Source: Pseudobdellovibrionaceae bacterium
GTDB lineage: Bacteria; Bdellovibrionota; Bdellovibrionia; Bdellovibrionales; JAMPXM01
Length of the DNA stretch: 18,072 bases
NCBI GenBank assembly: GCA_913774795.1
Contig: CAJYIL010000459.1
Coordinates: 1-18,072, forward strand
Direction: 5' to 3'
The position numbers and the translations under genes are program-made. Each line of letters opens with the position of its first letter. Position 1 is the stretch's first letter. The notes beneath the pieces were generated by a model. That model was not told the DNA's origin. It worked only from the letters and a program-made list of their open reading frames with translations, and searched no databases. Below are positions 13,132-18,072 of this stretch, piece by piece.

Positions 13132-16124
13132 TAGCCCTCGCGAAGGTTTCGCTCGAGTCTTTCAAATTCGGTGACGTAGCCGTTGGGCATAAGTTTGTAC
13201 GCGTCGCCTTGTCTAAATTCTTGAACGACTCTCAAGAGCTGCGCACGCTGCGCTTTAGCTTCAGGCTTCGGCACAAATCCGCGTAAGTCCGACACGAATT
13301 GCGTAATGCGACCCACGTCGCGACTTCGCGCGGTTTCGCGCGCCATTCCGACCGCCACATCTCCGTCGGACGTAAAGCTTGAAATGAAAGCCCGACTGTA
13401 ACTCCCGTTTTGAAGGTTTCGTTCGGCTAACGGAGTTCGATCGGCGATCGCTGGATTGCGATCAGGAATTATTCGCGTGGTCGGCGGTCGAGCAGGTTCA
13501 GCGACATTCGGTGCGGGCTTGACCGGCTGAGCCGAAACGACGGGTTTCGGAGTTGGGATTGCAGGTCGTGGTGTCGAGGCCGCCGTGTATGAACGCTGGG
13601 CCTGAGGTGCAGGTTTCACCACGCGTGCTGCTTCGGCCGCTTTCTTCTCGGCTGCCGAGAGTTCCTGAGAGCGGGCAAGCCCCGCCGCTGCGTTGGCACG
13701 GAGATCCATAAATTCCTCGCGACTGAGACCCGCCATTTGCGGACGAGCCATCAGTTCCGCAACCGCTTCGCGCTGCTGAGAAGGGTTATCTAAACGAGCG
13801 TAAAAAACGCGAGCTTCCGGCGACGTCGACGATTTAAAGCCCATCGCATTGTCGACAGTCTCGCGATACGCGCGCTCCATGATTTGCGGATACGAGCGAC
13901 CCATTCGTTGAGATGCGTCTGCGGTGCGCTCGCCTCGCAAGACCCGGTTTTGCGCGGTAAACTGAGAATTGAGGCTGTTCAAAAATTCCTCGCGCTTACC
14001 GGCCGGCAGTTCACGGAGGACTCTCGCCATCATCGAACCGGCATCGCTTGAAGTCGACGATCCACCAAAAGAGGCGTAGCGCATCAGCTGTGTGTAACGC
14101 CCGCCCGCCGAACCTGTAACGAACTCCGTGCTTGCGATGTCCTCGGGTGAAATCGAACGCATAAGCATTCGCGAAACATCAGCGGCTTTCTCCGGTACGC
14201 CCGCGGTCATAAGATCCAAACGAGTTTTCGCTGGATCATTGATTGCGGAGAGATCATTCGCCCATGTTTTCTCATAGTACTCCGCTTGTTCGCGGAAGTA
14301 CGCCGCCGGTTTACCGGCATTCCCGATCGTATCGATCGTTGTTTCGGCCACTGACGCTCCGGGCGTCAGCGGCTGCATGTCGGTCCGCGAGGTCGTGGCC
14401 GCGCTCAAAGCGGCTGCCGTCACGGCTGGGTCGGCGCCGGTTGCTCCCGTGCGAATCAGCCTTTTCGCTTCGTCACGCGAGAGACCTGCATCGGTCATGA
14501 TGCGAACTTTTTCTCGCAAGTCGCTGACTGAGTACTTGCCGTCAGGCCCCGGTTTACCAAAAAGATGCGCGCGTTGAACCGCGTTTCGTTCGTTCGTCGA
14601 CAGCGAGCGTTCTAAAATGCGCGACGCCGCCCGAGCCCGCTCGGCCGGATTCAGGTTCGCCGCTCGAACAGCATTCGCGGCGACCTCTCGTTCACGATTG
14701 GCGGTTTGGGCGACTTGGGCCGCGCGCGCCGCTGCGGCGGCATCTTTTTCGGCACGGGCCACTTTCGCCGCTAGCGCGGCCTTCGCAGCTAATTGCTCTG
14801 TCTCGACGGCGCGGCCGACAATGCTCGCGATTCGCGCTAAGCGCGCGGCGGCCGTCATTCCGGCGCCGACCGCCATCGAAGCGACGGCGATCGAAACTTC
14901 TCCGCCGACTTTACAGATTTTTGCGGCCTGCTCCGCGCCACTCAAACATTTGAATCCCGACCACTGGCTTGAGATCATCTCACCCATCGTTTTCAGAGGG
15001 TCATCGTCGGCAAGTTTGCCGTACTTGATGAGGCTCGCGGTTCGTTTAACCTGTCCAATCGTGAGCTCATACTGAAGTTGTTGAGTGAGCTGCGCAAGCG
15101 AGACCAGACCGCGAACTGTTCCCACGACGGCATTGCCAGCCATTTGGGCCAGCGCTCCGTTTGCGGCCGACTCTTCACATTGTGCCGCCATCTGCTGGAG
15201 GCCCGCTTGCCCGACGGCCGTTTTTACGTTTCGTCCCCAGCGTGAGAACATCTGGTAGTACGATTCACTTCGTTTCGCGGATTCGTACCGAGGTGGCGGA
15301 GGAAATCCCGTGCAGCCGAGTTGTCGACGCAAACGCGCCGATCGATTTTTGAAATCGTTGCCAAGGTCGAAAATGCTTTTCTTCGTTTCGTCCCAGATTC
15401 GTTTCAAACCGTCTTTACAGGTCGTAGAGGTGAAGGTCGGCGAGAGAACCGGCGGGCCCCGTCTCGCTTTAGACGGATCGACACCAAGAGAGGCAGCATC
15501 CCGTTGGCAATCGATCGCGCCCGAGGCTTGCGATTGAGGCGCTTGCGGCGAACGAGGTGTCGTGCGACCGCGACTCGTTCTCAGTTCATCCGCGTGAGCT
15601 CTCGGGATAAGGAAGTTGAAAACTGCCGTTTTTCCTTCGATCAATCCTAAGTCTTGCGCGAAGGGTTCAAAAATCAATTCTTGCTGTTCGTTCGACTGCG
15701 CGAATTTTCCGCGCGAAAGGACGGAGACGTGGAACGTGAGATGATTTTTGACCCACCAGTGTTCGGTCAGAACGGCGTCGTAATCACCCTGCTTATAAAG
15801 CGTTTCGGTGACGCCAACGATGGTCGATCCATATTGCTTTCGGGTCGCGTTGACCGTGATGGGTTCGCCTTCGAGTCCGAGGTCATCAGAGTTTCGGAGA
15901 AGCTTCATCGCTTTTGCGAAATCACTTGAGCGGATAAACTTGGCGACTTGCTCTTCTTGGTCAGGAACAAAGTCGACGTCGACAAGGACCGTGACCTTTT
16001 TCTTCTCGAACAGGAATGTCTGTTCAGAAAGAGCGGTGACGTCCCATGACTCCGGTTTCTTCGGCGCCGCTTGCGCGACCGAAAAGCCCAGAACGAAGAG
16101 CAATGCAAAGATGACGATTCTCAT
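13128..16124 (-). CDS. Large exported protein of unknown function
   Basis: 998 aa; no known family recognised. Signal peptide at residues 1-19 (core IVIFALLFVLGF, cleavage after AQA). Residues 20-180 form a mixed alpha/beta segment with strands KKVTVLVDVDFV and LTFHVSVLS. All six cysteines (206, 236, 271, 316, 393, 404) fall in one segment, possibly three disulfides. Around 405-430 is a hydrophobic Ala/Gly stretch. Residues 440-490 are Ala-rich and charged, likely long helix or coiled coil. Residues 490-830 are helical, with recurring AGLSR-D/E-E motifs (546, 798). A Pro-rich linker spans about 835-885 and a final helical domain follows. The start is the ATG at 16124, with GGAGA 8 nt upstream; the longer frame would put 13 polar residues before the signal peptide. 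Likely secreted to the periplasm or beyond. Confidence 0.8.
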   Translation of the reverse strand: MRIVIFALLFVLGFSVAQAAPKKPESWDVTALSEQTFLFEKKKVTVLVDVDFVPDQEEQVAKFIRSSDFAKAMKLLRNSDDLGLEGEPITVNATRKQYGSTIVGVTETLYKQGDYDAVLTEHWWVKNHLTFHVSVLSRGKFAQSNEQQELIFEPFAQDLGLIEGKTAVFNFLIPRAHADELRTSRGRTTPRSPQAPQSQASGAIDCQRDAASLGVDPSKARRGPPVLSPTFTSTTCKDGLKRIWDETKKSIFDLGNDFKNRSARLRRQLGCTGFPPPPRYESAKRSESYYQMFSRWGRNVKTAVGQAGLQQMAAQCEESAANGALAQMAGNAVVGTVRGLVSLAQLTQQLQYELTIGQVKRTASLIKYGKLADDDPLKTMGEMISSQWSGFKCLSGAEQAAKICKVGGEVSIAVASMAVGAGMTAAARLARIASIVGRAVETEQLAAKAALAAKVARAEKDAAAAARAAQVAQTANREREVAANAVRAANLNPAERARAASRILERSLSTNERNAVQRAHLFGKPGPDGKYSVSDLREKVRIMTDAGLSRDEAKRLIRTGATGADPAVTAAALSAATTSRTDMQPLTPGASVAETTIDTIGNAGKPAAYFREQAEYYEKTWANDLSAINDPAKTRLDLMTAGVPEKAADVSRMLMRSISPEDIASTEFVTGSAGGRYTQLMRYASFGGSSTSSDAGSMMARVLRELPAGKREEFLNSLNSQFTAQNRVLRGERTADASQRMGRSYPQIMERAYRETVDNAMGFKSSTSPEARVFYARLDNPSQQREAVAELMARPQMAGLSREEFMDLRANAAAGLARSQELSAAEKKAAEAARVVKPAPQAQRSYTAASTPRPAIPTPKPVVSAQPVKPAPNVAEPARPPTTRIIPDRNPAIADRTPLAERNLQNGSYSRAFISSFTSDGDVAVGMARETARSRDVGRITQFVSDLRGFVPKPEAKAQRAQLLRVVQEFRQGDAYKLMPNGYVTEFERLERNLREGY

Positions 16125-16161
16125 GACGACGCTCTCCGAACGAGACAAAAGGGCATGTCTC

Positions 16162-16167
16162 ATTATC
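16162..16167 (-). promoter_or_regulatory. Candidate -10 element for the large exported protein gene
   Basis: GATAAT on the minus strand, one mismatch from TATAAT, about 38 nt before the ATG at 16124. No good -35 hexamer lies 16-19 nt upstream, so this is a weak promoter call. Confidence 0.3.
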
Positions 16168-16182
16168 GGAGCGCAAAGGATT

Positions 16183-16220
16183 CGCCTTTACATATTTAGG
16201 CGCAAGTCTCTCTTTGAGAC
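16183..16220. repeat. Two adjacent short hairpins between the GNAT and large exported protein genes
   Basis: CGCCT (16183-16187) pairs with AGGCG (16198-16202), and GTCTC (16206-16210) pairs with GAGAC (16216-16220). They lie downstream of the GNAT gene stop. Neither is followed by a U-tract on the minus strand, so a canonical intrinsic terminator is not supported; they could be structural or partial terminators. Confidence 0.3.
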
Positions 16221-16244
16221 GATTGGGTCGAGAGTGCAGACAGA

Positions 16245-16763
16245 TTATCGAAGATCGAGCGTGTACTGCCGCGCCAGCTCCCCGTCGTTCATCACCTTAT
16301 CGCGCAGAACACCGCCCGCGCTTTCGATGATTTTCCAGGAGGCCGTATTCGAGTCAGCGCACGTGACGAGCACTTCGCTTAAGCCAAGCGTGTTGCGGCA
16401 GTAATCGAGGCCCGCGCGCATGAGAGCCGCGCCGTAGCCGCGACGGCGAAAGCGCTCGGCGACCGAATAACCGATGTGCCCGCCTCGCTCACGAAGATGC
16501 GCGTTGAGCTCATGACGGATCGAGACACGGCCCACGATCTCGCCCGCGTCGTTGAAAGCATACAACATCGTGCTCGGAACGAAGCCCTGAGGTAGATCGA
16601 GACCCAGTTTGTTTTTGCGGAGTCGCTCGAGATGTTCTGTGAAGTCGGTGCCGGGCTTCCAGTCAAACGTAAACCACGTCAAATCTTCGGGCGGCCATTC
16701 AGCGGCACCTTTTAAGAAAGCAGATTCATCCAGCGGATTCAGTTCGCGAATTGAAACCGACAT
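16245..16763 (-). CDS. GNAT-family N-acetyltransferase
   Basis: 172 aa, cytoplasmic acetyl-CoA-dependent acetyltransferase of unknown substrate. The core GNAT layout is clear: strand MLYAFNDAGEIVGRVSIRHEL (65-86), strand GHIGYSV, then the acetyl-CoA pyrophosphate loop RRRGYG (106-111) starting the helix GAALMRAGLDYCR. Next come LSEVLVTCADSNTASWKIIESAGG (128-151), the motif-B strand and helix, and a C-terminal RQYTLDLR strand. GGGAG lies 8 nt before the ATG at 16763. It follows the transporter gene after 13 nt, and the ribosome site overlaps the transporter stop, so the two are likely one operon. This subfamily resembles acetyltransferases acting on small molecules or antibiotics, but no specificity can be read. 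Confidence 0.92.
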   Translation of the reverse strand: MSVSIRELNPLDESAFLKGAAEWPPEDLTWFTFDWKPGTDFTEHLERLRKNKLGLDLPQGFVPSTMLYAFNDAGEIVGRVSIRHELNAHLRERGGHIGYSVAERFRRRGYGAALMRAGLDYCRNTLGLSEVLVTCADSNTASWKIIESAGGVLRDKVMNDGELARQYTLDLR

Positions 16764-16776
16764 ACCAGGAACTCCC

Positions 16777-18072
16777 TCAGAGAATGCGCAACAAACCCCA
16801 GAAAGCGAGTGCGAGACTCACGATGATGCCCGTCGGCGCAACCCACTTCATTGCAAAAAGCCAGTGGGAGTAAAGAACTTCGGTCGCCTCGGAGTCGTCA
16901 TTCAAGAATTCGTCTTGGAGTCGCTCGCGCTTCATTCGTCTCATCATCATCAAGGAGACGCCAAGAGCCGAGATCGGAAGAAGCCCGTTGATGAGAAGGC
17001 TATCGAGAACTTCGAGCAGCCCGTGCCCCCGGATGTTTACGCTATGAAAAACCGAGGTCGAAAGCGCCGGCATAACACCGAGCAAACACGCGAACGCGCC
17101 CGTGGCCCACGCAGCTTGCGCGCGCGAGAGCCTCGTAAAATCGAGGAGGTTCGCGACCACCGATTCCAGAAGCCCAATCGATGCGCCGAGCGCTGCGAGG
17201 TACAGACAGATGAAAAAGGCCATCCCGAAGATGAAGCCTGAATCAATGTCGACGAGCAGTCTCGGAAGCGTTTGGAACAAAAGCTCCGGGCCTGTCGTCG
17301 TGAAGGTCGCACCAATGAGAAGAGGGAAAATCAAAAGACCCGCGAAAAGAGAAATCACCGTATCCATCGCGGTGATCCGGAAGCCTGCGGCCGGGATCTT
17401 TGTCGTGTCGTTGAGATAGCTCCCGAACGTCACCATCGTCCCGAATCCGATCGAAAGCGTAAACATCACGTGCCCGATCGCATCGAGCGGCGAGAAGAGC
17501 GTGAGCTTCGTGAAGTCAGGATAGAACATGAATCTTAAAGCATCGGTTGCGCTGGAAAGACTCAACGATTTCATCACAAGGATAAAAAGGAGAAGCACGA
17601 AGACCGGCATCGAATACGACACCCACTTCTCGATCCCCTCTTGCACGCCCTTCCCAACGATCACAAGTGCGATTAGAAGATGCACGCTCATCAACGCCAT
17701 TTGCAGACCGCCGTGCTCCCGGAGGACGCTCAACGACTTCTCGACATCAAACGCACCGGTCTTCAGTTGCGAGACGAAAAACTGCATCAAGAAGTGAAGA
17801 ACCCAACCACTGATGACCGCGTAATAGCTTAAGATTAAAAGGCACGACACGACTGCGAGACGGGCCGTCCACATCCAAATCCCGCCGCCCCGCTTGCTTC
17901 GCATCTCGCGCGCGATCTCATCGTCTTTCCCGAGTCGATAGGTCGCCGAGATGACCGAACGCCGCGAAATCTTACCGAGCATCAACTCGCCGATCAAAAG
18001 CGGAAGGCCGATGGCCAGAGCCATCACGATGTAAACGAGAACGAACGCGCCGCCCCCGTTTTCGACGGTCAC
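16777..18072 (-). CDS. Neurotransmitter:sodium symporter (SNF/NSS) family transporter, partial
   Basis: 431 residues are visible; the start and first membrane helix lie beyond 18072. The first visible stretch, ENGGGAFVLVYIVMALAIGLPLLIGELMLG, is the conserved TM1-TM2 junction of NSS transporters. TM6 has the unwound-helix motif FTLSIGFGTMVTFGSYL. TM7 carries DTVISLFAGLLIFP. TM8 is GMAFFICLYLAALGASIGLLE. About ten helices are visible, so 11 in total, as in several bacterial members (MhsT, Tyt1). Family members take up amino acids or related amines with Na+. In TM8 the positions equal to LeuT Thr354 and Ser355 are Gly and Ala. It is followed at 13 nt by the GNAT gene. Confidence 0.92.
   Translation of the reverse strand: MTVENGGGAFVLVYIVMALAIGLPLLIGELMLGKISRRSVISATYRLGKDDEIAREMRSKRGGGIWMWTARLAVVSCLLILSYYAVISGWVLHFLMQFFVSQLKTGAFDVEKSLSVLREHGGLQMALMSVHLLIALVIVGKGVQEGIEKWVSYSMPVFVLLLFILVMKSLSLSSATDALRFMFYPDFTKLTLFSPLDAIGHVMFTLSIGFGTMVTFGSYLNDTTKIPAAGFRITAMDTVISLFAGLLIFPLLIGATFTTTGPELLFQTLPRLLVDIDSGFIFGMAFFICLYLAALGASIGLLESVVANLLDFTRLSRAQAAWATGAFACLLGVMPALSTSVFHSVNIRGHGLLEVLDSLLINGLLPISALGVSLMMMRRMKRERLQDEFLNDDSEATEVLYSHWLFAMKWVAPTGIIVSLALAFWGLLRIL

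Noticed and set aside
14617..15075. Ala-rich plus-strand frame opposite the 998-aa gene
   Set aside because: It is a mirror of the Ala-rich coiled-coil codons on the other strand; no ribosome site or family resemblance.
16125..16163. Earlier start for the 998-aa protein
   Set aside because: It would put 13 polar residues ahead of a normal signal peptide; the ATG at 16124 has GGAGA at 8 nt.

Overview
The window is a GC-rich piece of a Gram-negative chromosome. It has outer-membrane and signal-peptide-bearing proteins and Bacillus-style purine genes: a short PurL with separate PurS and PurQ, and a PurF with a propeptide and iron-sulfur cysteines. This mix, together with the very compact overlapping gene layout, fits Bdellovibrionota or a related former deltaproteobacterial lineage. 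That placement is an inference, since no rRNA or other phylogenetic marker lies in the window. I see no tRNA, rRNA, CRISPR array, insertion sequence or phage gene.

Region 1 (1-10845, minus strand) is one unbroken operon of eleven genes: purM, purN, an uncharacterised flavoprotein-like gene, purB, purC, purS, purQ, purL, purF, an S66-family LD-carboxypeptidase and an SxxK serine hydrolase cut by the window edge. Nearly every junction is a 1-4 nt stop/start overlap (TAATG, ATGA, GTGA). The purL/purF junction overlaps by 17 nt and relies on a TTG start. Together the pur genes cover PurF (step 1), PurN (step 3), PurLQS (step 4), PurM (step 5), PurC (step 8) and PurB (step 9, plus the final AMP step). 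purD, purE/K and purH are not here. The oxidoreductase-like gene between purN and purB, and the two peptidoglycan-type hydrolases at the end, are not purine enzymes but are translationally coupled to the operon.

Region 2 (10846-13131, plus strand) is divergent from purM. It holds a predicted outer-membrane beta-barrel protein with an acidic N-terminal segment, a small exported two-cysteine protein, and signal peptidase I (lepB).

Region 3 (13128-18072, minus strand) holds a 998-aa exported protein of unknown function with six clustered cysteines and a long Ala-rich helical region, a GNAT acetyltransferase, and the 3' part of an NSS/SNF-family transporter. lepB and the 998-aa gene converge and share the tetranucleotide CTAG as their two stop codons. 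No intergenic space is left for a terminator, and a perfect 11-bp hairpin inside lepB is a good candidate for an embedded terminator of the opposing gene.

The points most worth following up are the flavoprotein-like gene in the purine operon, the peptidoglycan hydrolase pair coupled to purF, the embedded terminator-like hairpin in lepB, the large exported protein, and loss of the usual Na2-site hydroxyl residues in the transporter.
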